From the NCBI RefSeq assembly GCF_000022565.1, contig NC_012483.1, positions 496,001 through 560,000 on the forward strand: a stretch of 64,000 nucleotides of DNA, written 5' to 3'. Position numbers and translations under genes: made by a program. Origin of the DNA: Acidobacterium capsulatum ATCC 51196 (GTDB taxonomy: Bacteria; Acidobacteriota; Terriglobia; Terriglobales; Acidobacteriaceae). Positions 16,594 to 25,549 of the stretch are shown piece by piece; position 1 is the stretch's first letter; each line of letters opens with the position of its first letter. The notes beneath the pieces are model-generated. The model worked only from the letters and a program-made list of their open reading frames with translations. It searched no databases and was not told where the DNA came from.

Positions 16594-17940
16594 ATGGCGC
16601 AGCAGAACACCAATCCGTATTCCAGTGGCAAGACGTTCTATCTTGAGACGTTTGGCTGTCAGATGAACGTTCATGACTCCGAAAAAGTCATTGGAACGCT
16701 GCAACAGCAAGGCTACACGCAGGTAGAAGAGGAAGCCGCGGCAGACCTGATCCTCTACAACACATGCTCCATCCGCGACAAGGCCGAGCAGAAAGTCTTC
16801 AACCGGCTGAACGACTACAAAAAGCTGCATGCCCAGGGCAAGCGATTTGGTGTGTTGGGCTGCGTCGCTCAACAAGAGGGCGAGAAGATTTTTGAGCGGG
16901 CACCCTATGTCTCGCTCGTCTCAGGCTCAGCCTCTTATCGCAAGCTGCCCGAGATGCTGGTTCAGCTCGAAGCAGGCGCCAGCCGGATCACTGGGCTCGA
17001 CGACCGCCAGACCGAAGAGACCTTCGAGACCGAATTTACGGCTCGCTCCAATGCGCATCGCGGTTACATCACGATCATTGAGGGGTGCGACAAGTTCTGC
17101 GCCTATTGCGTGGTGCCTTACACCCGCGGCAAAGAGCGCAGCCGCAAGTCCAGCTCCGTGCTTGCGGAAGCCCGTCGCATGGCCGAGGCTGGCTACACTG
17201 AGATTCAACTGCTGGGGCAGAATGTAAATTCCTATCACGATCCGGAAGGGAAGAAGAGCTTCGCCGAACTGCTGGCTGCCGTGGGCGAAGTCCCAGGGAT
17301 TGTCCGCGTGCGTTTTACGACTTCGCATCCGCGTGATTTCACGCGGGACATCGTCGAAGCGATTGATGCCGTGCCCGCACTTTGCGACCATGTGCACCTG
17401 CCCATTCAAAGCGGTTCCTCGCGGGTTTTGCAACTCATGCAGCGCGAATACACGCGCGAGCAATACCTTGAGAAGATTTCGTGGATCAAGACGGCGCGCC
17501 GTCCTATCAGCATGACCACCGACATGATTGTGGGTTTTCCCGGAGAAACCCCGGACGATTTTGAAGAGACCATTACATTGGCCGCGGAGGTGCAGTACGA
17601 CGGCATCTTTGCTTTCAAATACTCCCCCCGCCCCAACACTCCGGCCATTCACATGTCCGATTCAATTCCTGAAGAAGAGAAGTCCATGCGATTGCAGATT
17701 CTTCTGGATCGGCAGCGGGAGATTCAACGCATCAACTACGCTCGTCATGTCGGCGAAGTCATGGATGTAATGGTGGAGGGGCACAATCATGCGCGAGGAC
17801 AGGTGATTGGGCGAACGTCACAAAACAAAACGCTCAACTTCACCACTTCGCAACCGATTCTTCCGGCCCCAGGCAGCTATCTGAAAGTACGCGTGACCCG
17901 CAGCTTGCCGAACAGCCTGGTCGGCGAAGCCGTCTCCTAG
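16594..17940 (+). CDS. miaB: tRNA-2-methylthio-N6-dimethylallyladenosine synthase MiaB
   Basis: A radical SAM methylthiotransferase that adds the 2-methylthio group to i6A37 of tRNAs reading UNN codons. The amino-terminal UPF0004 domain supplies three cluster cysteines (ETFGCQMN, NTCSIRD, VLGCVAQQEG), and the radical SAM motif is CDKFCAYCVVP (C-x3-C-x2-C). A TRAM domain closes the 448-residue protein, the normal length. It has no clear Shine-Dalgarno; a TATACT box at 16578-16583 lies only 10 bases before the ATG, so the message may be nearly leaderless. The bifunctional nuclease gene follows after 41 bases and may be co-transcribed. Confidence 0.96.
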   Translation: MAQQNTNPYSSGKTFYLETFGCQMNVHDSEKVIGTLQQQGYTQVEEEAAADLILYNTCSIRDKAEQKVFNRLNDYKKLHAQGKRFGVLGCVAQQEGEKIFERAPYVSLVSGSASYRKLPEMLVQLEAGASRITGLDDRQTEETFETEFTARSNAHRGYITIIEGCDKFCAYCVVPYTRGKERSRKSSSVLAEARRMAEAGYTEIQLLGQNVNSYHDPEGKKSFAELLAAVGEVPGIVRVRFTTSHPRDFTRDIVEAIDAVPALCDHVHLPIQSGSSRVLQLMQREYTREQYLEKISWIKTARRPISMTTDMIVGFPGETPDDFEETITLAAEVQYDGIFAFKYSPRPNTPAIHMSDSIPEEEKSMRLQILLDRQREIQRINYARHVGEVMDVMVEGHNHARGQVIGRTSQNKTLNFTTSQPILPAPGSYLKVRVTRSLPNSLVGEAVS

Positions 17941-17981
17941 CATTGCAAACACAAGGGAATTGATCCTGGGAGAATTGAGCC

Positions 17982-18470
17982 GTGCAGATTGAGATGAAAA
18001 TTCGGGGGCTGATGGTGGATCCCTCCACCAACATGCCTATCGTCATCCTGAAGGATGCGAATAGCGAGGCGCTGCTGCCGATCTGGGTTGGCCTTTTTGA
18101 AGCGCGCGCCATTGCCATGGAAATTGAGAAGGCGTCAGGACCCCGGCCCATGACTCACGACCTGCTCAAGAACATTGTCGATGGCCTCAATGGCCGCCTG
18201 CAGCGCATTGTTGTGTCAGAGTTGCGTGACGACACGTTCTATGCCGTCGTCTGGATGGAGCAGGACGGGGAAGCCGTGGCCGTCGATGCACGCCCCTCCG
18301 ATGCGCTCGCCCTGGCGCTTCGTGCTGATTGTCCTATCTTTGTCGAAGAAGAGGTCCTGCGCACCGCCAAGGTGCTACCCAACCCTGCTGAGGCCGCCGC
18401 CGAGTCACCCGAACTGCGCCGCTGGCTTGAGGGCCTTGGGGATGAGGACCTCGGCAAATACAAGATGTAA
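17982..18470 (+). CDS. Bifunctional nuclease family protein (BFN, DUF151)
   Basis: A 162-residue protein of the DUF151/BFN family: MKIRGLMVDPSTNMPIVILKD, then LPIWVGLFEARAIAMEIE, and the conserved ARPSDALALALRADCPIFV near residue 105. Members studied in plants have combined DNase/RNase activity; in bacteria the role is mostly unproved. The start is GTG 17982, since the family begins a few residues before this beta strand; GGGAGAATT precedes it. The tail after residue ~135 is acidic and variable. It lies downstream of miaB in the same direction. Confidence 0.9.
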   Translation: MQIEMKIRGLMVDPSTNMPIVILKDANSEALLPIWVGLFEARAIAMEIEKASGPRPMTHDLLKNIVDGLNGRLQRIVVSELRDDTFYAVVWMEQDGEAVAVDARPSDALALALRADCPIFVEEEVLRTAKVLPNPAEAAAESPELRRWLEGLGDEDLGKYKM

Positions 18471-18567
18471 ATGATGGAAACCGGCTCTGCTTGTTTCGAT
18501 TCCTGTCAGGGCGCCTTCCGCTCCTGCTACTGATCCCGCAATATTTCACCCTAGGTAGATAGGTCCA

Positions 18568-20088
18568 ATGAGCCTCGCAAGAGTCGGCAAACAATTCCTT
18601 GCAATGAATACGTCACAGTTGGTCACGATTCTGACGCAACTTTTGACTGTCCCGGTTTTCCTGCACGCCTATGGGATTTCGTTGTATGGACAATGGCTTG
18701 CGATGGCCGCGGCTCTTGCTCATCTGTCCACGCTCAATTATGGGTTGCAGACATACACAACCAATGAGATTGCGATTCTCTATAACCGGGGTGAGATACA
18801 GGAATGCAGGATCGTACAGTCTTCCGGTCTTAGAATGCTGCTGGCTCTGGCTGGACTCGTGGCGGCCGGTTTGCTCATTGTCTTCTTTATCCCCGTCACG
18901 CAGCTGCTCCATCAGACGATCCCACTTTCTGAAGCACAGTTCACGCTCTATTGGCTAGGACTTCAATTTCCCATCAATGCCCTGGTGGGGTTTGTGGGCG
19001 CTCACTACATGGCTATCGGCCGGCCACATCGCGGGACCCAATACGGTAACGTGATGAATATTGTTGGGCTGGCCACCTTGCTGGCGCTTGCGATGTTTCA
19101 TTCGTCGTTTCCGGTTCTGGCCGCTTCTCGCTGCGTGGTAATGGCGATTTTTGGCTTGTTGATGCTTCTCGATTTACGCCGGCTCGCGCCTGACATCACT
19201 CCGACCATTCGGTATTGGCGCAAAGGCATTCTTGTTTCGATCCTCAAGCCCAGCTTTCAATACATGCTGCTGATGGGCTCGAACGTCCTCATCTACCAAT
19301 TGCCACTGTTGCTGATGCAAATTATTCTTGGGCCTGTCAGCGTTGTGCTCTTTTCCGTTACTCGCACGGTCTACTCCATGACGCGACGGCTGTTGACTCT
19401 GGTTACCAACACCATCGGCCCTGAAATTACAATCACCATCGGTGAGAGGAACTTCACAAAACTTCGCCGTCTTTATGAGCTCTCAGAGCGCATCGTCCTG
19501 CTGCTGACCATCCCCATCACCTTCGGTTCGATGGTTGCCACACCTTTCCTCCTGCAAGTCTGGCTGCACAAAGGCACGCTCTTTGATCCCATCGTCTGTA
19601 TCCTGCTTGGGCTCACGATTTCAGTTCAAGGACTCAAAGAGCACAAATACCAGTTTCAGTTCTCCAGCAACCAGGTCAGGGAAATGTCCTATGCCGGCAT
19701 CGGCGTCTATACCCTGATGCTGCTGCTTTCCATTCCCGCCCTAAAGTACTTCCAGCTTCCGGGATATCTGGTTGTGTGGTGTCTGGCAGAGAGCGTACTG
19801 CTCTTCTATGTGCTTCATTTGAACCGGGCTCTCTTCCGGGGAGAATTTGAAGTAGACGAAAAGCCCGCCTATCAGATGTACGCTTTTCTGCTAGTGGGCA
19901 TTGCGCTGTCTTACTTTCCGATGATGCACATGGCGCAGCTTTCATATCCCTTGCAACTGGCACTTGCCGTGGTGGTCACACTTATCACGGGAGCGCTTTC
20001 CTACTGGATATTCAATGTGGAAGACTTGCGCGCCTACCTATGGGGCAAGGTCAGCAGCAAGATTCCGATGCTTGCTCGATCCAGATGA
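18568..20088 (+). CDS. Polysaccharide flippase (Wzx/MATE-like) membrane protein
   Basis: 506 residues with about 12-14 predicted membrane helices throughout and few charged loops. The opening RVGKQFLAMNTSQLVTILTQ and LPLLLMQIILGPVSVVLFS in the middle resemble oligosaccharide flippases of the Wzx/PST type (MOP superfamily), which turn lipid-linked sugar chains across the inner membrane. Substrate and exact family are not settled. It is convergent with a glycosyltransferase gene 27 bases away. Together they may be a remnant or small part of an exopolysaccharide function, although no polymerase or priming transferase is present. Confidence 0.78.
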   Translation: MSLARVGKQFLAMNTSQLVTILTQLLTVPVFLHAYGISLYGQWLAMAAALAHLSTLNYGLQTYTTNEIAILYNRGEIQECRIVQSSGLRMLLALAGLVAAGLLIVFFIPVTQLLHQTIPLSEAQFTLYWLGLQFPINALVGFVGAHYMAIGRPHRGTQYGNVMNIVGLATLLALAMFHSSFPVLAASRCVVMAIFGLLMLLDLRRLAPDITPTIRYWRKGILVSILKPSFQYMLLMGSNVLIYQLPLLLMQIILGPVSVVLFSVTRTVYSMTRRLLTLVTNTIGPEITITIGERNFTKLRRLYELSERIVLLLTIPITFGSMVATPFLLQVWLHKGTLFDPIVCILLGLTISVQGLKEHKYQFQFSSNQVREMSYAGIGVYTLMLLLSIPALKYFQLPGYLVVWCLAESVLLFYVLHLNRALFRGEFEVDEKPAYQMYAFLLVGIALSYFPMMHMAQLSYPLQLALAVVVTLITGALSYWIFNVEDLRAYLWGKVSSKIPMLARSR

Positions 20089-20115
20089 GGTCATGCTCTC
20101 ATCCAGGCCGGGCAC

Positions 20116-21288
20116 TCACGACGACAGCTTTTTGATAAGTCCTTCCCATAAACTGCCATAATGTTCCCAGCCGCCCAGGTGTTGCACGCGCGCCAGCGCG
20201 GCGGCCCTCATCTGTTGTTGCAGCAGCGGGTCGTCCGCTAATTTCTGCAGCCGATCGGCAATGATCTGGGGAGAGCGGATCGGAACCAGAAAGCCTTCCA
20301 CTCCCTCGTCAAATAAATCTTCTCCCCCTGTATGGTAAGAGCTGATCAGGGGGCACCCGCACGCCATTGCTTGACCTTGGACGAGGGCCAGGCCTTCTTC
20401 GATTGAAGGCAGGACCATCACGTGGCTCGTGCTCATATAGCGAGCCAATTCTTGCTGCGGCAGCCGGCCAATCACCTCTATCCCGTCCATTTTGTGATTG
20501 GCGAAGATGGACTTCGTCTCCGGTAGAACTGGGCCCACAATCCGCAGTTTCTTATTTGGATGCCTTAGTAACTGAAATGCCTCAAGGAGATCACCGACTC
20601 CTTTGCGCAGTCCTACAGTGCCTGCAAACAACACATGAAAAGCATCTCGGGACGGTTCTCCTGAGGGTTGAAAGCGCTCTAGGCGAACTCCGTAGGGAAT
20701 CCGATGCAGCTTTTCTTCGGGTACTCCCATTTCAACAAAGCTGCGATAAGCAAACCCGGATGGCACAGTGATGGCATCGGACTGTTCGTATTCTCGCTCT
20801 TCACGGTCAATAAAATAGGGATCCACGGCGATCCGCGGGACACCCCAGCGGGCATATTCTTCCGCCAGAATTTGATCCTGGTATCGGATGTGAGAAGATC
20901 CTCGATCGCAAATGTAGAGTGCTCCACGTTGCTGGGCTTTGTAACCACTGAGAACACCGGCCCCAGATAAAGCAACATATACATCACATGTGGGCAGTGT
21001 GCGTGCTACATAGGCATCAAGCCCTGAGCGTACCCGGCGATCTATTTGCTTATTGAGTCCCGCCGGAACTCGCATAACCTGTTGCATTCCATGCTGCGTT
21101 AGATGCAGAACATAATGTGTTTTTAGATATGCACGATCCAAGCCTTCACGCTTTAACCGGCTCCAGGGAAAGGTGGAGTAGATCCTCTCCAGCATGCCGC
21201 GTTTGGCAAGCTCATGAGCTAGTTCAAAGTGATGAAAAACACCATTAACGGCCAGGACAACACGAAGAGAGGATTCAGTAGTCGCCAC
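20116..21288 (-). CDS. GT4-family glycosyltransferase
   Basis: A 390-residue GT-B fold enzyme. The carboxyl half shows the family 4 pattern: FHVLFAGTVGLRKGVGDLLEAF (nucleotide-sugar domain start), VLPSIEEGLALVQGQAMACGCPLI and GGEDLFDEGVEGFLVPI. The usual E-x7-E pair for the donor sugar reads E-x7-Q here. The amino half begins VVLAVNGVFHHFELAHELAKRG, the acceptor-binding domain. It probably transfers a sugar to a lipid-linked or surface glycan. Donor and acceptor are unknown. It shares an intergenic end with the flippase, but the two face each other. Confidence 0.85.
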   Translation of the reverse strand: MATTESSLRVVLAVNGVFHHFELAHELAKRGMLERIYSTFPWSRLKREGLDRAYLKTHYVLHLTQHGMQQVMRVPAGLNKQIDRRVRSGLDAYVARTLPTCDVYVALSGAGVLSGYKAQQRGALYICDRGSSHIRYQDQILAEEYARWGVPRIAVDPYFIDREEREYEQSDAITVPSGFAYRSFVEMGVPEEKLHRIPYGVRLERFQPSGEPSRDAFHVLFAGTVGLRKGVGDLLEAFQLLRHPNKKLRIVGPVLPETKSIFANHKMDGIEVIGRLPQQELARYMSTSHVMVLPSIEEGLALVQGQAMACGCPLISSYHTGGEDLFDEGVEGFLVPIRSPQIIADRLQKLADDPLLQQQMRAAALARVQHLGGWEHYGSLWEGLIKKLSS

Positions 21289-21433
21289 GCAAGTTCAGTC
21301 TAGCAGAGGGGTCTTTTCCCTGAGAAATGCAGAATATTCATTATCAGACGTATGCAGTAGTGCTACAGCGTCTGCCGTTCAAGTGTTCTTACGCCTGCAA
21401 CAGCGGCTCCGCTTCTCCCGGGAAATCTGCGCC

Positions 21434-22474
21434 TCAGATGTGGTAATGGCCTTCAGCCTTGCCCCGGAACATCCAGTAGGAGGTCACGAAATACCCTCCA
21501 GCCAAAGCCATACCGATGATCCACCAGATCAGACCGACATGAAGTGTGTACGGTCCTGCCTGCGAATTGGCAATGGTCAGGTCCGTCTGAGGCGAACTCG
21601 AAGACGGCAGCAGGATCGGATAAAGCCCGGCAGCTGCGCCCACCAGCATGAAGATCAGATAAGCGCACGATGCCAGAAATGCCTGCAGCAATTTCTCCAT
21701 CCTCCGGAATATTTCGACTCCCCCGAGCGAAAGCACCACTGCGGCCGGAACGATATCCAGCGCTGGCCATGACCGATAGTTATGCAACGACAAGGGCTGC
21801 ACTGCAATCGTGGCCACCAGGCTCACGAGTGTGATGACGCAGACCGCTATCCACGCAATGCCTGCCGCCTGGCTGGCGCGCCTGCTCAGATCGCCTGTGG
21901 TCTTCAACGCTACCCACAACCCTCCATGCATCGCGAGAGCCACCAAGGCGACCACACCGCCGATCACGGTATACCAGTCGAGGATGCCCGGATGCGGCCC
22001 CACCTGCCAGTTTGTCCACAAGGGCAGAAAGAAATTATGCTGCGCATCGAGCGGCACACCGCGAATGACATTTGCCAGCGCCGCTCCGTAAAAGACTGCC
22101 AGCAGGATGCTCGAAATCGTAAAGAGTCCGCCGAAAAGCGTGCGCCACAGATCATTCTCAATGTGGCCTCGCAGCTCGATTCCCAACCCACGCATGATCA
22201 GCAGCCACAGCACAATGATCAGCGGCAGATAAAAGCCGCTGAAAGAGGAAGCATAGAGCTGCGGAAACGCAAAAAACAGCGTACCGCCTCCGGCCAGCAG
22301 CCACACTTCATTGCCGTCCCACACCGGACCGATCGACTGAATCAGTGTTGCCCGATCCTGCTCGCTTCTACCAAGAAATGGGTACAAAATTCCCACGCCA
22401 AGATCAAAACCGTCGAAAACAACATATGCGGCAATCATGACCGCAACAATCCAGAACCAAATAAATCCCATCAT
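21434..22474 (-). CDS. cydB: Cytochrome d ubiquinol oxidase subunit II
   Basis: Subunit II of the bd-type quinol oxidase, about 346 residues with eight or more membrane helices. It is recognised by the opening MGFIWFWIVAVMIAAYVVFDGFDLGVGIL, where FDGFDLG is the CydB hallmark, and by WDGNEVWLLAGGGTLFFAFP. The start is at 22474 (ATGATG), with GAGGAG about 10 bases upstream; the longer frame to 22579 would overlap cydA. It is 31 bases after cydA and surely in one operon. No CydX-sized frame is obvious downstream. Confidence 0.95.
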   Translation of the reverse strand: MMGFIWFWIVAVMIAAYVVFDGFDLGVGILYPFLGRSEQDRATLIQSIGPVWDGNEVWLLAGGGTLFFAFPQLYASSFSGFYLPLIIVLWLLIMRGLGIELRGHIENDLWRTLFGGLFTISSILLAVFYGAALANVIRGVPLDAQHNFFLPLWTNWQVGPHPGILDWYTVIGGVVALVALAMHGGLWVALKTTGDLSRRASQAAGIAWIAVCVITLVSLVATIAVQPLSLHNYRSWPALDIVPAAVVLSLGGVEIFRRMEKLLQAFLASCAYLIFMLVGAAAGLYPILLPSSSSPQTDLTIANSQAGPYTLHVGLIWWIIGMALAGGYFVTSYWMFRGKAEGHYHI

Positions 22475-22505
22475 GTTCGCTCTGCTCCTCGCTGTATGCG
22501 TTTTG

Positions 22506-23858
22506 TTAGGCCGTGATTGACTCTGGATGCGTATGCGATGAAGGCGCCGAAGGGCCAGCCGCCACCAGGCGATAAACAATCACAATCCAGAGAATGGCGA
22601 GCAAACCGTACATGCCTAGAAATCCCAGCAGCGTGAATAGACCGTTTCCGGCAGAAACTTGCGGTGAAAAGCCCTGAGATGTTCTCAGCAGCCCATAGAC
22701 CAGCCAAGGCTGGCGTCCAATTTCAGCGGTCATCCATCCCGCCGTATTTGCAATGTACGGCAACGGAAAGCTGAGCATCAGTAGCCAAAGCACCCAACGC
22801 GATTGATACAGTTTGTCCCGCCACAGCAGAAAAGCAGCCAGCACCATCAGAGCAACAAAGTACGTCCCCAGCCCTGCCATGATGTGGTAGCTGTAATACA
22901 GCAGAGGCAGCGTCGTGGGCCAATCCTTTTGCGGAAAGCTGTCGAGCCCCTGCACCTCAGCTTCAGTGGTGCCGTAAATCAGAAAGCTCAATACCTTATT
23001 CGCCGCAATGGGATTGTCGATCGTCTGATGCTCCACGTCCGGCTGGCCCATAATTACGATCGGAGCTCCCTTCTCCGAGTGGAAGAGGCCCTCCATGCCG
23101 GCCATCGCGGCGGGCTGCGTCCGGGCGACGTACTTCCCTTGCATATCCCCTGTCGGAAACACCTGCAGCAGACATGACAGCAGCCCAGCAATCACGCCAA
23201 CTTTAACGAAGAGCTTCCCTGCCTCTTCATCGCGGCGATCGAGCAGATAATAGGCACCTGTGGCGGCCATCACAAACGCTGCTGTTACCACAGCGCCGCA
23301 CATCGTATGTGCATATTGCCGCCATGCCCAGGGATTCAGTACTAATCCCCAGAAGCTGTTCATTTGATAGGTTCCGTTCGGCAGCACCTGATAAGCGACG
23401 GGATGCTGCATCCATGCATCCGTCACAATGATGAAGAATCCGGAGATCCAGGAGCCCAGAAAGACCATCGCGGCCGATCCGAAGTGAGCGAGCCTCGAGA
23501 GCCGCTTCTCCCCAAACAGGAATAGCCCGAGGAAGGTCGACTCCAGGAAAAATGAGAACACACCCTCCATCGCCAGGGGCTGCCCGATCACGCCTCCGGT
23601 AATCTTGGAAAAATCCGCCCAATTTGTTCCGAACTGAAACTCCATCGGAATGCCGGTCACGACGCCCAGCACGAAGTTCACGGCAAACAGTTTCGCCCAG
23701 AACCTCGCGGCCTGATCATAGCGTTCATTGTGAGTTCTGAGCGCAATCCCCTTCAGAACCACAATCAAAAGCGCAAGCCCCATCGTCAGCTGCGGAAAGA
23801 GGTAATGAAAGGTTACGGTGAATGCAAACTGGAGCCGGTCGAGAACCAATGCGTTCAT
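22506..23858 (-). CDS. cydA: Cytochrome d ubiquinol oxidase subunit I (CIO-like)
   Basis: The catalytic subunit, 450 residues, oxidises quinol and reduces oxygen at the b558/b595/d hemes without pumping protons. Conserved are RLQFAFTVTFHYLFPQLTMG (His ligand), GIPMEFQFGTNW, GEGVFSFFLE-like AMEGVFSFFLEST, and GWMTAEIGRQPW. The quinol loop is short, as in the cyanide-insensitive (CIO) branch rather than the long-loop E. coli type. A perfect CRP/FNR-type palindrome is centred 42.5 bases before the ATG; a TAGGTT box at 23871-23866 would place transcription start directly at the ATG. Low-oxygen control is therefore likely. cydB follows. Confidence 0.96.
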   Translation of the reverse strand: MNALVLDRLQFAFTVTFHYLFPQLTMGLALLIVVLKGIALRTHNERYDQAARFWAKLFAVNFVLGVVTGIPMEFQFGTNWADFSKITGGVIGQPLAMEGVFSFFLESTFLGLFLFGEKRLSRLAHFGSAAMVFLGSWISGFFIIVTDAWMQHPVAYQVLPNGTYQMNSFWGLVLNPWAWRQYAHTMCGAVVTAAFVMAATGAYYLLDRRDEEAGKLFVKVGVIAGLLSCLLQVFPTGDMQGKYVARTQPAAMAGMEGLFHSEKGAPIVIMGQPDVEHQTIDNPIAANKVLSFLIYGTTEAEVQGLDSFPQKDWPTTLPLLYYSYHIMAGLGTYFVALMVLAAFLLWRDKLYQSRWVLWLLMLSFPLPYIANTAGWMTAEIGRQPWLVYGLLRTSQGFSPQVSAGNGLFTLLGFLGMYGLLAILWIVIVYRLVAAGPSAPSSHTHPESITA

Positions 23859-23892
23859 ATCCTAGAACCTACACTTTCATCTGTAGAGCCGA

Positions 23893-23908
23893 TGTGACTC
23901 CTGTCACA
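23893..23908 (-). promoter_or_regulatory. CRP/FNR-type operator upstream of cydAB (site A)
   Basis: TGTGACTCCTGTCACA is a perfect palindrome (TGTGAC-N4-GTCACA), centred 42.5 bases before the cydA start codon. The half-site is the CRP kind rather than the FNR TTGAT kind. It is probably bound by the regulator encoded at 27504-28220. Confidence 0.7.
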
Positions 23909-23992
23909 AGGTTAATCCTCGCAAGCCTATGCATCTTGGCCGGTGTCATGCATCTGTGTGCGGTAAATTGTCGCGGAACTTTGTGTGCTGGC

Positions 23993-24598
23993 TTACGAGA
24001 CCCTACCGGCATGCGCGGTACGCCCCGCATGCAGAGCCAGATAGCGCTCTTCGCCCGCAAAGAAAAATAGCTTCAATCCCACCAGGCACAAATATCCCGC
24101 GATCCATCCCAGGGCAGTGCGGTCATCCATCGTATGGATCAGTCCTGCAATCCATCCTGTCAGTAAAATGGATGCAATCCCGAAAAATCCCATCAGTAAG
24201 CTATCCCAGTGAATCTTCCGCATGCGAAACGCGCCCCGCAAGGCCAGAGCGCCAAACAGCAGACCATGAGCGATAGTGAGCAAAAGTAAAACCCGCAGGG
24301 TGCCAGAAGCGGTAAAGCCTAGAAAAGCCCCCGCAGCGACGAACGATAAGCCGGCCAATGTATAGAGAAGGATCTGTTGCAGGCTTCGGCGGTTCGTTTC
24401 CACAGCGGCAAACCAGTCGGCCACGCCGGCAAGAGCCAGCGCCGCGCCGCAAAGCACCAGCGCGACGACCACAGCAATTGCTGAGAAGAAAGGATTGCTC
24501 GACAACTCCCGCAAATAAAAAAGTGTGCCGCCTGCCAGCAGGGCGAGCACACCGTGGATGAAGAAAAAATAAGCTCGAACGCGCGAGCGCTTTAACAC
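23993..24598 (-). CDS. Multi-helix membrane protein (DUF308/HdeD-like)
   Basis: About 201 residues, nearly all hydrophobic, with six or seven predicted helices in paired repeats (FFFIHGVLALLAGGTLFYL, then LAGLSFVAAGAFLGFTASG, then LLMGFFGIASILLTGWIAGL). The layout resembles HdeD/DUF308 proteins, one of which is tied to acid resistance in E. coli; the match is by general pattern and not certain. The GTG at 24598 is chosen as start because it overlaps the stop of the preceding universal stress gene and begins just before KRSRVRAYFFF. It is the last gene of the stress cluster before the cydAB promoter. Confidence 0.7.
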   Translation of the reverse strand: MLKRSRVRAYFFFIHGVLALLAGGTLFYLRELSSNPFFSAIAVVVALVLCGAALALAGVADWFAAVETNRRSLQQILLYTLAGLSFVAAGAFLGFTASGTLRVLLLLTIAHGLLFGALALRGAFRMRKIHWDSLLMGFFGIASILLTGWIAGLIHTMDDRTALGWIAGYLCLVGLKLFFFAGEERYLALHAGRTAHAGRVS

Positions 24599-25485
24599 GG
24601 CTCTGCGACCTCCTTTGCGAGTGCTGCTAACGGCATCCGCAAAGTGGATGGTACACAGAGAACAGGACAATTGACTGCAGAAATTACCTGCAGCACCGTA
24701 GAAGATTCAAAATGCTGCCCAGTCAACTCCTCTGCAGGCGAACCCAGCACTACCAGATCGGCACGTGCTTTAGCGGCTTCGCGCACAATCACGTCAGCCG
24801 CATCCCCGGTCGTCACTACGTGCTCCACCGGTACAGTGTGCGACTCGTTCAAGGGCGCAAGAAAACGAAGGCGCTCCAGGCAGGTCTCACACTCGTGCTG
24901 CTCCAGGCACGGCTCCGCATGCACAATTGTCAGAACATTGAGCGTAATGCGGTGCGCAAAATCCAAAGCCTCAAGACTGGCGACGGAAAAATCGGTCGCA
25001 ATCAGCACACTTTGCCAGCAGCCCGAATGTGGCAGATGCTCAATCATCTCTTTTGAGACCGTAAGCACTGGGCACGGGGTCCGCGCCAATACCTGCCGCG
25101 CCACGGTGCCGAGCGCCGCGCGGCCCGCCTTGCCCTTCGCTCGGGTTCCCAAAATCAAGAGGTCGGCATGCATCTCTTTGACTGACTGCAAAATGCGATC
25201 GCAAATCATGCCCGTCTGCACCTGCGAATGCACAGGAATTCCCTGCCGCCTGGTCTCTTCTTCCAGGGTCTGAATCTCCTGCCGCTCCTTCTCTCCAAAA
25301 TCAAGCGATGCCGGAATGCCGTCCGGAAAAGCGTAGCTGGCCGGGTCGATCACATGCGTAATCACAATCCGAGCCCTGTGTGCACGAGCCAGCGCCTGCG
25401 CATACTGCAAAGCGGCCGAGGCGCTTTCTCCAAAATCGGTTGCAACCAGGATTGTCTGGAATCGATATTTCATTGCTTCATTCAT
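24592..25485 (-). CDS. Tandem universal stress protein (UspA family)
   Basis: 297 residues with two Usp domains: FQTILVATDFGESASAALQYA at the start and QSVLIATDFSVASLEALDFA near residue 160. The first domain's ATP loop (GTRAKGKAGRAALGTVAR) lacks the second glycine of the G-2x-G-9x-G(S/T) rule and the second domain's loop (GSPAEELTGQHFESS) is degenerate, so strong ATP binding is doubtful. A Cys-rich patch, EQHECETCLERL, near residue 200 is unusual. Such proteins accumulate under oxygen or energy limitation. It lies in a run usp - zinc-binding protein - usp - DUF308, presumably driven from the CRP/FNR-type site at 26897. Confidence 0.9.
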   Translation of the reverse strand: MNEAMKYRFQTILVATDFGESASAALQYAQALARAHRARIVITHVIDPASYAFPDGIPASLDFGEKERQEIQTLEEETRRQGIPVHSQVQTGMICDRILQSVKEMHADLLILGTRAKGKAGRAALGTVARQVLARTPCPVLTVSKEMIEHLPHSGCWQSVLIATDFSVASLEALDFAHRITLNVLTIVHAEPCLEQHECETCLERLRFLAPLNESHTVPVEHVVTTGDAADVIVREAAKARADLVVLGSPAEELTGQHFESSTVLQVISAVNCPVLCVPSTLRMPLAALAKEVAEPC

Positions 25486-25505
25486 CTCAACACCTGCAGA
25501 TTTCT

Positions 25506-25543
25506 CCGGGAGGATAAGTTGCCGCGAAGCCCTATCCTCCCGG
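25506..25543. other. Intercistronic hairpin within the stress cluster
   Basis: CCGGGAGGATA pairs perfectly with TATCCTCCCGG (11 bp, 16-base loop) between the small zinc-binding gene and the downstream usp gene. No T-run follows on the minus strand. It may act in mRNA processing or differential stability. Confidence 0.55.
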
Positions 25544-25549
25544 TCAGCG

